This document shows, one piece after another, positions 1-9,885 of a stretch of DNA of 27,626 nucleotides. The stretch is from positions 1-27,626 of the forward strand of contig JBAUZG010000466.1 in NCBI GenBank assembly GCA_049585195.1, in the 5' to 3' direction. Source of the stretch: KBS-96 sp049585195. Lineage in GTDB: Bacteria; Acidobacteriota; Terriglobia; Bryobacterales; Bryobacteraceae. The notes under the pieces are model-generated. The model saw only the letters and a program-made list of their open reading frames with translations. It searched no databases and was not told the DNA's origin. The translations under genes were made by a program, and so were the position numbers. How positions within the stretch are numbered: position 1 is the first letter of the stretch; every line of letters begins with the position of its first letter.

Positions 1-520
1 CGCCTATTACGCCGAGAAGCGGGGGTTTGATACGAGCGGCGATGAGCTTATCAACTTGCGCTTTCGGCAGTCCTCGCAGTTTGGCGATGCGCGCGGATTG
101 CGCGTAGGCGGAAGCCGGACTAATGTCTGGATCGAGTCCGCTGCCCGATGCGGTGACGAGGTCCGCGGGAATCGGCCCTTTATAGTCTGGATTCTCGGCT
201 CGGAACGAATCGATAGAGCTTCGCACACGCTGTATGAGCTTTTCACTCGTTGGTCCGAGATTCGAACCTGTCGAACTGGTCGCGTCGTAGCCGTTGTTGC
301 CGGCTGCGGACGGCCGCGAGTGAAAATACTTCGGGCTGCCTGCTTCCTGTCCGATTAACGCCGATCCCACGATATGGCCATTGCGCTTGATGAGACTACC
401 TGAGGCTTGCTTGGGAAACGCAGCACGGGAGACGGCGGTTACGAGAAGCGGATACCCGATGCCGGTGAGCGCCGTGAGGACGAGCACCATTCGGAGAGCC
501 GGTAAGAGTTGACGGAACAT
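1..520 (-). CDS. kdpC: KdpC, K+-transporting ATPase subunit C (3' end cut by window edge)
   Basis: The reverse strand reads open from an ATG at 520 to the window edge, giving 173 residues. KdpC is usually about 190 residues, so only a short C-terminus is missing. The protein starts MFRQLLPALRMVLVLTALTG, a single N-terminal membrane helix with a short cytoplasmic lead. A mostly extracytoplasmic domain follows with the family's recognisable stretches: YFHSRPSAAG, GSNLGPTS, PADLVTASGSGLDPDISP and SAYAQSARIA. KdpC is the accessory subunit of the KdpFABC K+ pump and stabilises the complex and its ATP affinity. The gene begins 12 nt after the kdpB stop, as the last structural gene seen in the operon. 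No strong Shine-Dalgarno precedes it, so translational coupling to kdpB is likely. kdpD and kdpE are not in the window and could lie beyond the left edge. Confidence 0.95.
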   Translation of the reverse strand, partial: MFRQLLPALRMVLVLTALTGIGYPLLVTAVSRAAFPKQASGSLIKRNGHIVGSALIGQEAGSPKYFHSRPSAAGNNGYDATSSTGSNLGPTSEKLIQRVRSSIDSFRAENPDYKGPIPADLVTASGSGLDPDISPASAYAQSARIAKLRGLPKAQVDKLIAARIKPPLLGVIG

Positions 521-532
521 AATGACGATGTC

Positions 533-2659
<2,127 letters not shown>

Positions 2660-2682
2660 TCAGGTACTCCGGAAGCGTCGCC

Positions 2683-4467
2683 TCATAAGATCAGCAGGAG
2701 CGAAAACAGTTTGCCCTGTTCGACCAGGAAGTGTTCGACGACAGGCCCGAGCGACAACGCCGGGAAATAGGTGAGAGCGCCGACGATCACCACCGTTCCA
2801 ACCAGCAGACCGACGAACAGAGGCCCGTGCGTGGGCAGCGTCCCACTGGTTTCGGGCAGCCTCTTTTTGCCTGCCAGGCTTCCGGCAGCGGCGATGAGGG
2901 GCAGCAAGAAAAAGAAGCGGCCAACAAGCATCGTCATGCCGAGAGTGATGTTGTACCAGGGCGTATTGCCGCTGATGCCGGCAAACGCGCTTCCATTATT
3001 GGCTGCCGCCGACGTATAGGCGTAGAGAAGCTCCGCGAACCCATGCGGGCCACCATTGCCAAGGTTGGCGATGGCGGGGCCGGGGGGGTTCCAATAGCCG
3101 TGCGCGGGAAACGAAATCACGCTTCCGATGCCCGCAAACAATAAGATGGCCAGAGCCGTCGCAATGACGGAAAGCATCGTCATCTTCACTTCGCGCTGCT
3201 CGATTTTCTTGCCGATGTATTCGGGAGTCCTGCCCACCATCAACCCGGCAATGAAAACGGCAACGATGGCGAAGAGCAGCATGCCATAGAGCCCGGCTCC
3301 GACTCCGCCAAATATGACCTCGCCGGTCATAAGGTTGAAGAGCACGACCAACCCGCCGAGCGGCATGAGGCTGTCGTGAGCGTTGTTGACGGCTCCGCAG
3401 CTTGCGTCAGTTGTAATGGTCGAAAAAAGCGCGGACGCAGCAATGCCGAACCGCGTTTCCTTGCCTTCCATATTGCCGCCTGGCTGGCCGGGCGTCGCGG
3501 TATTCTGAACGCCGAGCTTCGCCAGTTGCGGATTTCCGCGTTGCTCCGCGCCATAGGCCACGAACACTCCGATGAGAAACATGACACTCATGGCGGAAAA
3601 CAGAGCCCAACCCTGCCGCGTGTCGCCAACCATTTTGCCGAATGTGTAAGTGAGCCCGGCGGGAATCAGGAAGATGAGAAGCATCTCGATGAAGTTGGTC
3701 GCCGGAGTGGGATTTTCATAGGGGTGTGCGGAATTTGCGTTGAAGAACCCGCCTCCGTTGGTACCGAGCATTTTGATGGCTTCCTGCGAGGCCACCGGAC
3801 CTTGCGGAATTGTCTGGACGGCGCCGCTCAAAGTATGAGCGGTAACCGGAGGATCGAGGTTCTGAATCACTCCCTGCGAGCAAAGCCAGATCGCAACAAT
3901 GAACGAGATAGGCAACAGAACGTAAACTACCGATCGTGTCAGATCGGCCCAAAAATTGCCAACCGTCTTCGATTCCTGGCGCGAAAAGGCTCGAATGAGG
4001 ACCAGAGCCACGGCTATGCCGGTCGCGGCGGACGCGAAATTTTGAACCGTGAGGGCCGCCATCTGAACGAAATAACTGAGCGTCGATTCGCCGCTGTAGT
4101 TCTGCCAGTTCGTGTTTGTAACAAAGCTAAGGGCTGTATTGAACGCGAGATCCGGGCTGACATTCGCCGCGCTGAAATGTGCCGGGTTCCAGGGGAGCAT
4201 TCCCTGCAGGCGTTGAATCAGGTAAACAGCAGCGAAACTGAGTAAGCTGAAGGCCAGAAGCGAAGCGGAGTAATGAGTCCACCGCTGCTCGTTCTGCTCG
4301 CGAATCCCGCACAGGCGGTAAATCAACACCTCGAGCCAGCGCAGAAGAGGGTGAAGGAACGTACGTTTGCCCTGATAAACACTTGTCAGAAACAGTCCGA
4401 CCGGCTTCGTCAGCACGGCGATGATGATGAAGTACAGAACAATTTGAATGACGCCGGAAGCGCTCAT
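2683..4467 (-). CDS. kdpA: KdpA, K+-binding and translocating subunit
   Basis: This 594-residue polytopic membrane protein forms the K+ channel-like part of the KdpFABC pump. Selectivity-filter-type segments of the family are visible: FVTNTNWQNYSGES (115-128), LGTNGGGFFNANSAHPYENP (234-253), a CGAVNNAHDSLMPLGG segment in the middle and ANNGSAFAG in the C-terminal third. These are the four pore loops expected for a KtrB/TrkH-like fold. Length matches the family (about 560-600). The ATG at 4467 has a GAGG Shine-Dalgarno about 8 nt upstream that overlaps the kdpF stop, so it is probably coupled to kdpF. It is followed by kdpB after 23 nt. Confidence 0.97.
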   Translation of the reverse strand: MSASGVIQIVLYFIIIAVLTKPVGLFLTSVYQGKRTFLHPLLRWLEVLIYRLCGIREQNEQRWTHYSASLLAFSLLSFAAVYLIQRLQGMLPWNPAHFSAANVSPDLAFNTALSFVTNTNWQNYSGESTLSYFVQMAALTVQNFASAATGIAVALVLIRAFSRQESKTVGNFWADLTRSVVYVLLPISFIVAIWLCSQGVIQNLDPPVTAHTLSGAVQTIPQGPVASQEAIKMLGTNGGGFFNANSAHPYENPTPATNFIEMLLIFLIPAGLTYTFGKMVGDTRQGWALFSAMSVMFLIGVFVAYGAEQRGNPQLAKLGVQNTATPGQPGGNMEGKETRFGIAASALFSTITTDASCGAVNNAHDSLMPLGGLVVLFNLMTGEVIFGGVGAGLYGMLLFAIVAVFIAGLMVGRTPEYIGKKIEQREVKMTMLSVIATALAILLFAGIGSVISFPAHGYWNPPGPAIANLGNGGPHGFAELLYAYTSAAANNGSAFAGISGNTPWYNITLGMTMLVGRFFFLLPLIAAAGSLAGKKRLPETSGTLPTHGPLFVGLLVGTVVIVGALTYFPALSLGPVVEHFLVEQGKLFSLLLIL

Positions 4468-4477
4468 CGAACTTGCC

Positions 4478-4561
4478 TCAAAACCGTTCCGGCTTCAGGA
4501 GCGCGTACAGCAGATACGCGAACAGAAACAGACCGAGCATAGCGAACAGGAAATAGTCCAT
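4478..4561 (-). CDS. kdpF: KdpF, small membrane subunit of the Kdp pump
   Basis: This 27-residue ORF starts at the ATG at 4561 and ends at a TGA at 4478-4480, ten bases before kdpA. The peptide begins MDYFLFAMLGLFLFAYLLYA and ends in a short basic tail, LLKPERF. One transmembrane helix followed by KPERF is the KdpF signature. In E. coli KdpF sits against KdpA and stabilises the complex (family knowledge). Position immediately before kdpA and length (E. coli KdpF is 29 residues) agree. It is too short for standard gene callers and is often missed. Confidence 0.93.
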   Translation of the reverse strand: MDYFLFAMLGLFLFAYLLYALLKPERF

Positions 4562-4566
4562 AAGAT

Positions 4567-4650
4567 TCAAAGCTTTTCGCATGCGCGAACGAGCGCCCAA
4601 CACAACAGAAATAGAACCGTTCCTAATATCAGGAAGATGATATCGGGCAT
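4567..4650 (-). CDS. Membrane micropeptide at the head of the kdp operon
   Basis: This 27-residue ORF runs from an ATG at 4650 to a TGA at 4567-4569, five bases before the kdpF start. It begins MPDIIFLILGTVLFLLCWAL and ends VRACEKL, so it is one hydrophobic helix (about residues 4-20) with a short charged tail. It is not KdpF, which follows it intact. From memory, similar short ORFs ending in a (R/K)xC(D/E)(R/K)L-like tail occur upstream of kdpF in other bacteria and are usually unannotated; I could not check this. An in-frame ATG at 4662 would add four residues (MVIS). Neither start has a strong Shine-Dalgarno. Function is unknown; a structural or regulatory role with the Kdp pump is inference from position. 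Confidence 0.75.
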   Translation of the reverse strand: MPDIIFLILGTVLFLLCWALVRACEKL

Positions 4651-4662
4651 ACTGATTACCAT

Positions 4663-4676
4663 CAGCCTAGCGGCTG
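4663..4676 (-). promoter_or_regulatory. Short stem-loop next to the kdp leader start codon
   Basis: On the minus strand the sequence CAGCCGCTAGGCTG forms a perfect 5-bp stem with a 4-base loop. It directly precedes the upstream candidate ATG (4662) of the micropeptide. It could affect which start is used or how the operon is translated; this is inference from position. The 90-base gap 4651-4740 must hold the kdp promoter. It contains an AT-rich patch (TTTATAAAAT on the minus strand, about 4710-4719) that stands out in GC-rich DNA and could be a -10 or KdpE-type site, but I cannot assign one securely. Confidence 0.35.
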
Positions 4677-4740
4677 GCACCTAAGGAAGTAATAGGCGCA
4701 ACATAAGGATTTTATAAAGACGGACGCGTTTTACGGGCTG

Positions 4741-5040
4741 TCAATCGCGAGCAAGCGCTTCGCTGACACCCTTTGCGGCGCCTTGTCCTGCTTTTCGCGC
4801 GATGTTCGCGGCGCGGGTGAAGTGATGTTGCATGCGCCCAGCCACCGTGCCGAGGCTCGCGCTGGCTGATTCCAACCTGGCAAACGCCCGGTCGGCGTTT
4901 TTCGCGCTCGTTTTACGAACCTTTTCGGCCGCCCAACTGACGCCCACGGATGTCAGCAGGACCGCGCCCGTTACCATTAGTCCTGTTCCAATAACCAGAA
5001 GGCCAGTGCCAGCCCAGCTTAGTTTGGCTCTTGTTTCCAT
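4741..5040 (-). CDS. Small single-TM protein of unknown function
   Basis: The protein is 99 residues. Residues 10-38 form a hydrophobic Ala/Gly/Val/Leu-rich membrane segment. The rest is a polar, Ala/Lys/Arg-rich helical tail (KVRKTSAKNADRAFARLES and onward) that looks amphipathic. No named family is recognised; the architecture resembles YtxH/ElaB-like stress proteins, without a sequence match I can point to. The ATG at 5040 has a clear AGAGGTG Shine-Dalgarno 5 nt upstream. It lies 59 nt downstream of recX on the same strand and may share its transcript. Confidence 0.7.
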   Translation of the reverse strand: METRAKLSWAGTGLLVIGTGLMVTGAVLLTSVGVSWAAEKVRKTSAKNADRAFARLESASASLGTVAGRMQHHFTRAANIARKAGQGAAKGVSEALARD

Positions 5041-5099
5041 AAATGCACCTCTGTACGCAGATTACTCCCGGTCGCGGACAGCAGTGGCAGGGATGAGCA

Positions 5100-5663
5100 T
5101 CAATCGTCGGGTCCGGCTGGTTCGTTTTCCTCGGGCACGTCCTCGAGGGGTTCCTCCAGTTCTCGGGCTCGCTGCGTAAACTCTTTCAGCACTTTGATAG
5201 AACGGTCCGCCGAGAAGCCTGCGGTGCGGAGCCGGCGGTAGGCAGAAGCGAGATTCGTCTCGATACTCAAGAACTGCTCTAAATCCTTCGAGCGGAATTT
5301 CCGTTTCAAGTATTGGCGGATCAGATCTGCTTCGTCTACTTCACCGTAGACCTGGCGCACGGCCTGCTCGGCTGTCTTTGCGGCAACACGGCGTGTACGG
5401 AGGTCGCGAATCACGCGGCTGGCGCCGTAAGCCTGCCGTTCGAGCCGCGTAGTCGCAAAAGATTCGGCGAACTTCCGATCGTTCAGCAGTCCATACTCCT
5501 GCAGCTTGTTCATCACCTCTCGAAGCGCTTGAGGTGAATCGGCTCTCGATTTGAGCTTCTGTTGAAGATCGGCAGTCGAATAGGGCTTTCTATCCAAGCA
5601 GCGCAGGGCGTGTTCCCAGAGGGCCTCAACCGCCAGTTTCTTCGGTTTGCGCGGAAACGGCAT
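5100..5663 (-). CDS. recX: RecX family regulator of RecA
   Basis: The protein is 187 residues. RecX proteins bind the RecA filament and limit its activity. Features seen are the N-terminal ALWEHALRCLDRKPYSTADL segment, typical of the first RecX three-helix repeat, then the central YGLLNDRKFAESFATTRLE and YGASRVIRDLRTRRV stretches that define the family. A third helical repeat follows (YLKRKFRS to FSADRSIKVLKEF) and an acidic C-terminal tail after residue 165. recA is not adjacent, although in many genomes the two are linked. No good Shine-Dalgarno precedes the ATG at 5663, but it aligns with the usual family N-terminus. It is divergent from the YtxH-like gene at 5860. Confidence 0.88.
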   Translation of the reverse strand: MPFPRKPKKLAVEALWEHALRCLDRKPYSTADLQQKLKSRADSPQALREVMNKLQEYGLLNDRKFAESFATTRLERQAYGASRVIRDLRTRRVAAKTAEQAVRQVYGEVDEADLIRQYLKRKFRSKDLEQFLSIETNLASAYRRLRTAGFSADRSIKVLKEFTQRARELEEPLEDVPEENEPAGPDD

Positions 5664-5859
5664 CGTTTTGCCGAAACGTTTGCGAGTCTAGCACGCTCTT
5701 ACAAGGAGGAGAAGACGGTAACAGCACGGGGCCTTGCTCGAACGCGCACAACGTTAATCATCGCCGGTTTTACGTTTCCGGCTACGTTTGTTTTTTCACG
5801 GCTTCGGCGCCAAACTTGATTTCGAGTAAACTGCAATTGAAGGTACATGGGAGGTAGGA

Positions 5860-6195
5860 ATGGAAGAGAAGAACGGTTTCGGTTACTTTTTGCTTGGCCT
5901 TGGGATCGGAGTGGCCGCCGGAGTATTACTCGCTCCGAAGTCAGGCTCGGAAACTCGCGAATACCTCCGGTCGAAGGCTGAAGAGGGGGGCGATTATGTC
6001 CGTACTCGTGCCAGCGACAGCCGTGAGTATCTCAAAAAGAGAGGCGAAGAGATTCGTGACTCGGCTACCGATATTCTCGAGCGCGGCAAAACGGCGGTGA
6101 AGAGCCGGAAGGACCACTTGAGCGCGGCCGTGGAAGCCGGGAAGCAAGCGTATCGCGATGCAGTATCGAGCTTCGAAAGCGGCGAGGGCGTTTAG
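5860..6195 (+). CDS. YtxH-like domain membrane protein
   Basis: The protein is 111 residues. The N-terminus is typical of YtxH/DUF883-like proteins: a Gly-rich helix (FGYFLLGLGIGVAAGVLLAP), then KSGSETREYLRSKA and a long charged amphipathic helix with repeated RxYL/K(A)-type spacing, predicted coiled coil. Members of this group are induced by general stress in several bacteria; the molecular role is not defined. A strong GGGAGGTAGGA ribosome site sits right before the ATG. The DUF948-like gene starts about 44 nt downstream, so the two probably form an operon. Confidence 0.85.
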   Translation: MEEKNGFGYFLLGLGIGVAAGVLLAPKSGSETREYLRSKAEEGGDYVRTRASDSREYLKKRGEEIRDSATDILERGKTAVKSRKDHLSAAVEAGKQAYRDAVSSFESGEGV

Positions 6196-6239
6196 CGGAC
6201 GCTCTCGCTTACAGGCCGGTTTGTCTTGTATAGGTGCTC

Positions 6240-6743
6240 ATGGATTCCTCGCTGCTCATTGTCCTAACAGTATTTGTCGCGATCTGTTGCCTTGCGATGG
6301 TAGCGCAGGCTATTGCCATGTTTGGGATATTTCGAGCAGCCCGTCAGATTCAGGAAAGACTAAATGGGCTTCTGCCCGAAGCAGCTAAGGTTCTGAACGC
6401 GGCTCAGACCACGATCAATCAGACTAGTAAATTTGTCACCGAGACAAATGCGCGCACTGTAGAAATTCTGGATATAACCAAGGCACAGCTCAACAAGCTC
6501 GATGGCGTGTTCACTGATGCAGCCAACCGCGCCAAAGTTCAAATGGAACGCGCCGAGTTGGTGCTCGACGACGCGATGAGTCGTACTCAGCAGACCGTGG
6601 TTGTCTTACAGAAAGGCGTTATCGGTCCGATCCGGGAAGTTTACGGAGTTCTGACCGGAATTCGCGCGGCCATCGCAGCCTTTGCCCGGGGCAACCGGCC
6701 GACGGTAGATCACGCAACGGCCGACGAAGAGATGTTTATCTAG
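6240..6743 (+). CDS. DUF948-like membrane-anchored coiled-coil protein
   Basis: The protein is about 167 residues when started at the ATG at 6240; a GTG at 6234 is in frame but the AGG motif fits the ATG better. One N-terminal transmembrane helix (LLIVLTVFVAICCLAMVAQA) is followed by a long heptad-like helical region (AARQIQERLNGLLPEAAKVL through MERAELVLDDAMSRTQQTV). A second weakly hydrophobic stretch near the C-terminus is VYGVLTGIRAAIAAFA. This architecture matches DUF948-type proteins, often paired with YtxH proteins as here. Function is unknown. It ends 9 bases from the convergent carbamoyltransferase, leaving no room for a separate terminator. Confidence 0.75.
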   Translation: MDSSLLIVLTVFVAICCLAMVAQAIAMFGIFRAARQIQERLNGLLPEAAKVLNAAQTTINQTSKFVTETNARTVEILDITKAQLNKLDGVFTDAANRAKVQMERAELVLDDAMSRTQQTVVVLQKGVIGPIREVYGVLTGIRAAIAAFARGNRPTVDHATADEEMFI

Positions 6744-6752
6744 TTCGAGCAG

Positions 6753-8336
6753 TCACTTCTCGAGTACGAAATTTCCGACATACAGGCTATCGATTCCTGA
6801 AGAGTAGAAACTCCGGACTGCATCCCGCGGAGTGCAGACGAGCGGATCGCCAAAGAGGTTGAAGCTGGTGTTATACAAAACCGGCAGTCCTGTTTTTTGG
6901 CCTGCTTCAATCAGGAGAGCGTGGTAAAGCGGGTTTTCGGCCCGATCGACTGTATGGATGCGAATCAGGCTGTTGCCGAGTAGGGCAGCTTCGAACGTTT
7001 TTCTTGAGCTCGGCTTCACTCGTCCGACACTCGCCAGAAATCGTGCGTTTGGCCCTACGTCGAAATAGTCGCCGGCGAGTTCGGCTGGAACCGAGGCAGC
7101 GAATTTTCGGAAGGCTTCCCTCCGTTTGATAAACGCGTTCAGGTTTTCGGTGGAATAAGGATTGAGCGGTGACGCGAGAATACTACGATTTCCGAGCGCT
7201 CGCGGTCCAAACTCCATCCGGCCATGCATCCAGGCGACAATTTTGTCGCCGGCGAGGGATCGGATGGCTTCTTGAATCAATTCGCCTTCCGTCAGCAACA
7301 CCCTGAACCGCAGTTTGCAGTTTTCGAGCACCCGTTTGATTTCCTCGGGGGCATATTCTGGTCCAAGGCACAGTGTGGCGAGCGAGCTCCGAGTTTGCCG
7401 GCCAAAAAATACATGCCAGGCGTGGAGCGCCGCCCCTACCGCCGTTCCCGCGTTCCCTGCCGCGGGTTGAACAAAAACGCGCGAGTATTTAGATTCGAGC
7501 GACGCTACGAGCAAAGCATTCAAACCGAGCCCGCCCGCGAGGCATACATTTTCCGCTTCGCCAATCATTCCCGCGATGGTCTCGTTGACCGCTTCCTGCA
7601 GGCTCGCGGCGATCTCCGCTTGTTTGCCGCGGTGAACAGGTTCTCCGGGCGCCAAATGCAAGCCACTTAGAAACGCGCGGCTAAATCCGCCTTGCGCCGG
7701 CTGGCCAGCGTCCAGGTACTTGCGTTCAATTCGGGGCCAGGATGAACCCGAGCGATGAAAGAGATCGAGGAACAGCTCTTTATATACCGGTTCGGCTGTT
7801 GTAGAAAGCCATTGCACTTTATGCTCATCGCTCCGCGCTTGATAGCCCAGTAATTCCGTCGTGCGATTGAACACGTCTCCAATGGAATCGGGAAAATACA
7901 TCTCGCGTAGAGCCGTCAGCCGCGTTCCATTTGCATCGAAAAGCACAGCGGAACGATAATCGCCAGCCCGATCGACACTGAGTGTCACCGCCTGCTCGAA
8001 ACCGGAGAGAAAGTAGGAGGACGCCGCGTGGGCTGTGTGATGCTCGACAACCACAATCTCCGCTTTCGGGAACTGCGAGCGCAACGCCAGCAGCGTCTCA
8101 CTTTCCGATCCTCGCGAAAACGGCCGTGCTATGGCGATGCACTCAATCTGCGATCGCTCGACGCCAGCGGCGCCAAGGGCTGTGTCGAAGGCTTCGTCTG
8201 GAAACGGCTCGTAACGCTCACGACGCGCTACCTTGCTCTGCTCGACGGCGGAGACAAGTTGCCCGCCTTTGAGAACGCAGCAGCCCGCGTCGCTCAGCAA
8301 GCCGCCGAGTCCGGCAATCACATCGGGCGTATCCAT
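6753..8336 (-). CDS. NodU/CmcH-type carbamoyltransferase
   Basis: This 527-residue protein belongs to the O-carbamoyltransferase family, which transfers carbamoyl phosphate to hydroxyl groups of sugars or natural products through a carbamoyl-adenylate. The Kae1-like domain shows the metal motif HHTAH (His99 and His103), VDRAGD (121-126), CLAGGLGLNALL (265-276) and QPAAGNAGTAVGAAL (290-304). The YrdC-like C-terminal part carries HGRMEFGPRALGNRSIL (371-387) and YNTSFNLFGDPLVCTP (488-503). The usual HDAS motif near the N-terminus is replaced by SDAG, and the usual GDxG aspartate is Asn295. These may mark a subfamily or altered activity. No biosynthetic cluster surrounds it, so the substrate cannot be inferred. 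It follows rsmA by about 100 nt. Confidence 0.88.
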   Translation of the reverse strand: MDTPDVIAGLGGLLSDAGCCVLKGGQLVSAVEQSKVARRERYEPFPDEAFDTALGAAGVERSQIECIAIARPFSRGSESETLLALRSQFPKAEIVVVEHHTAHAASSYFLSGFEQAVTLSVDRAGDYRSAVLFDANGTRLTALREMYFPDSIGDVFNRTTELLGYQARSDEHKVQWLSTTAEPVYKELFLDLFHRSGSSWPRIERKYLDAGQPAQGGFSRAFLSGLHLAPGEPVHRGKQAEIAASLQEAVNETIAGMIGEAENVCLAGGLGLNALLVASLESKYSRVFVQPAAGNAGTAVGAALHAWHVFFGRQTRSSLATLCLGPEYAPEEIKRVLENCKLRFRVLLTEGELIQEAIRSLAGDKIVAWMHGRMEFGPRALGNRSILASPLNPYSTENLNAFIKRREAFRKFAASVPAELAGDYFDVGPNARFLASVGRVKPSSRKTFEAALLGNSLIRIHTVDRAENPLYHALLIEAGQKTGLPVLYNTSFNLFGDPLVCTPRDAVRSFYSSGIDSLYVGNFVLEK

Positions 8337-8414
8337 CAGACGTTTCGCAACCTGGGCAAGTATCCCGTCGGAGAAGGCGCGAAAGGAACCCGAGTCATGA
8401 ATTTTCAGTGTACA

Positions 8415-8430
8415 AAGGCAGCTGTGCCTT
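8415..8430 (-). terminator. Weak stem-loop after rsmA
   Basis: The minus strand has AAGGCA-CAGC-TGCCTT, a 6-bp perfect stem with a 4-base loop, six bases past the rsmA stop codon. The following bases are only partly T-rich, so it is at best a weak or Rho-assisted terminator separating rsmA from the carbamoyltransferase gene. Confidence 0.35.
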
Positions 8431-8435
8431 CTATT

Positions 8436-9191
8436 TCATCCGAGCAGCGAAGCGCCGAGGCGCTGTTCAAGATCAATGAATTGTTCAAGCGATAACTGCT
8501 CGGCGCGTAGACCCGCTTCCGGCAAGCTATCGACAGCCTCCAACGGATAATGCCCTTTCAGGTTGTTTCGGAGAGTTTTTCGCTTCTGCGCGAAGCACCA
8601 GCCTGCAAACCGGACGATCTGTTCCAGAGGTTCATCCATTGCCCGCCGCTTAGTCAGCTTCACCAGCGCCGAGCGCACTTTAGGCGGCGGAGAAAATGCG
8701 CCTGGAGGCACTCGCATGACGATCTCTACATCGCAAATGAGTTGTGTTTGCACGGTCAGGAAGCCGTAGTCTCTAGATCGGGGAACTGCTCGCAGCCGCT
8801 CAGCAACTTCTTCCTGAATTAGAAAGACTGCACGGGAGAATCGCAAATCCAGCCGCAGAAACCGGCCGATTATGGGAGAAGTTATATAGTAGGGAAGGTT
8901 GCCCACCAGGACGGCCGGTCCCCATTGACTCAAATCTGTTTCGAGAACATCTGTCTGATGTAGGTGAAAGCCAGGATGGCCGTTGAACTGGCGCTCGAGA
9001 TTTTCCGTGAGATTTCGATCTATCTCGATGGCGTGGAGTTGATCTGCTCTTTCGAGAAGATGCCGCGTCAGCGCTCCGCGTCCTGGACCGATTTCAATGA
9101 CTTGGGGAGCGTGATTGCCGCACGCCACATCTGCAATGCGGCTCAAAATGGAATCGCGGACAAGAAAATGTTGGCCTAGGCGGGCGGCCAT
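8436..9191 (-). CDS. rsmA: 16S rRNA (A1518/A1519-N6,N6)-dimethyltransferase RsmA/KsgA
   Basis: The protein is 251 residues and dimethylates two adjacent adenosines in the 3' hairpin of 16S rRNA late in 30S assembly, using S-adenosylmethionine. Motifs seen are GQHFL (6-10), the SAM-binding EIGPGRGALT (33-42), the acidic EID (56-58), the catalytic NLPYYI (98-103) and the C-terminal FAQKRKTLRNNL. Length is slightly below the usual 260-275. The ATG at 9191 has a GGAG motif 4 nt upstream. It lies 14 nt downstream of the anti-sigma gene, so it is probably co-transcribed with the sigma/anti-sigma pair, an unusual setting for a housekeeping rRNA methylase. Confidence 0.95.
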   Translation of the reverse strand: MAARLGQHFLVRDSILSRIADVACGNHAPQVIEIGPGRGALTRHLLERADQLHAIEIDRNLTENLERQFNGHPGFHLHQTDVLETDLSQWGPAVLVGNLPYYITSPIIGRFLRLDLRFSRAVFLIQEEVAERLRAVPRSRDYGFLTVQTQLICDVEIVMRVPPGAFSPPPKVRSALVKLTKRRAMDEPLEQIVRFAGWCFAQKRKTLRNNLKGHYPLEAVDSLPEAGLRAEQLSLEQFIDLEQRLGASLLG

Positions 9192-9205
9192 CAGCTCCAG
9201 TGCCC

Positions 9206-9883
9206 TTATTGCCGGAAGGCGAGCGGAATAAACCGGATTTGTATGTCGCCGGAAATCGGTTGAGCGACGGCAAAAACGTTGGGCATGCTTGGAAGAGTAA
9301 TACTGCCCAGATGCGATTGAAGGCCGGCGGTGAACTTTTTGGCCGGGTCTGAGATGGCGTAATCGCCGATGCGACCGCTGCTATCGAGGGTCATGTTCAA
9401 CACGATGAGATTCGAGCGGAGATCAACAGGAAGAAGGTTCGGCTCGTCATCGGTAATCGCCGAAAGAGGAATCTCATAGCTGGCAATCCGGGTGGTAGTA
9501 CCCATGGTTAGAACGAACGTTCCGAACAGGAGCAGGGCGGAAATGAGGCCGCCTGTCGCAGGCAAAGCGAGCGGGCGCATCAGTTCGCTCGCGTGGAACT
9601 TCCAGCGCTCCCATACGGCTCTGAACCGGGAGCCTTTCCATTCGAGCACATTCGCGCGTTCACGAGATGCTATGACTTTCAGACTGGTCTGCAGCCGGCC
9701 AGGTATTGGCGGGGCCGAAAGGCCTTTGAGAGCGGAGCGGATAACCGTTAGTTGCTCGAAATAAGACGTGCATTCCTCGCACTCGGTCAAATGGGCCGCT
9801 ACGCCGGTGCGCTCATCGGACCGCAACCGGCCATCGACATAAGCCGTGCTCCGGCGTTTGGCGTTGTGACAAGAAATGGCCAT
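9206..9883 (-). CDS. Zinc-finger anti-sigma factor (membrane-anchored)
   Basis: The protein is 225 residues. The N-terminal cytoplasmic domain has the ZAS zinc-binding pattern HxxxCxxC (His31, Cys35, Cys38), with an upstream Cys5-His6. It is followed by a linker and one transmembrane helix (about residues 109-128). The C-terminal extracytoplasmic domain of about 95 residues (LIVLNMTLDSSGRIGDYAI region) is loosely like TonB C-terminal or sensing domains and is unassigned. It should hold the sigma factor encoded just upstream at the membrane until an envelope signal releases it. The gene follows the sigma stop by two bases, a typical coupled sigma/anti-sigma arrangement. Confidence 0.88.
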   Translation of the reverse strand: MAISCHNAKRRSTAYVDGRLRSDERTGVAAHLTECEECTSYFEQLTVIRSALKGLSAPPIPGRLQTSLKVIASRERANVLEWKGSRFRAVWERWKFHASELMRPLALPATGGLISALLLFGTFVLTMGTTTRIASYEIPLSAITDDEPNLLPVDLRSNLIVLNMTLDSSGRIGDYAISDPAKKFTAGLQSHLGSITLPSMPNVFAVAQPISGDIQIRFIPLAFRQ

Positions 9884-9885
9884 AG

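Noticed and set aside
3376..4245. 289-codon plus-strand ORF inside kdpA
   Set aside because: It is antisense to a clear kdpA, and its composition (many Arg, His, Cys, Glu) is typical of a shadow frame of a membrane protein gene.
4651..4740. Possible c-di-AMP (ydaO-type) riboswitch before the kdp operon
   Set aside because: The gap is only 90 bases and none of the class's conserved elements is visible.
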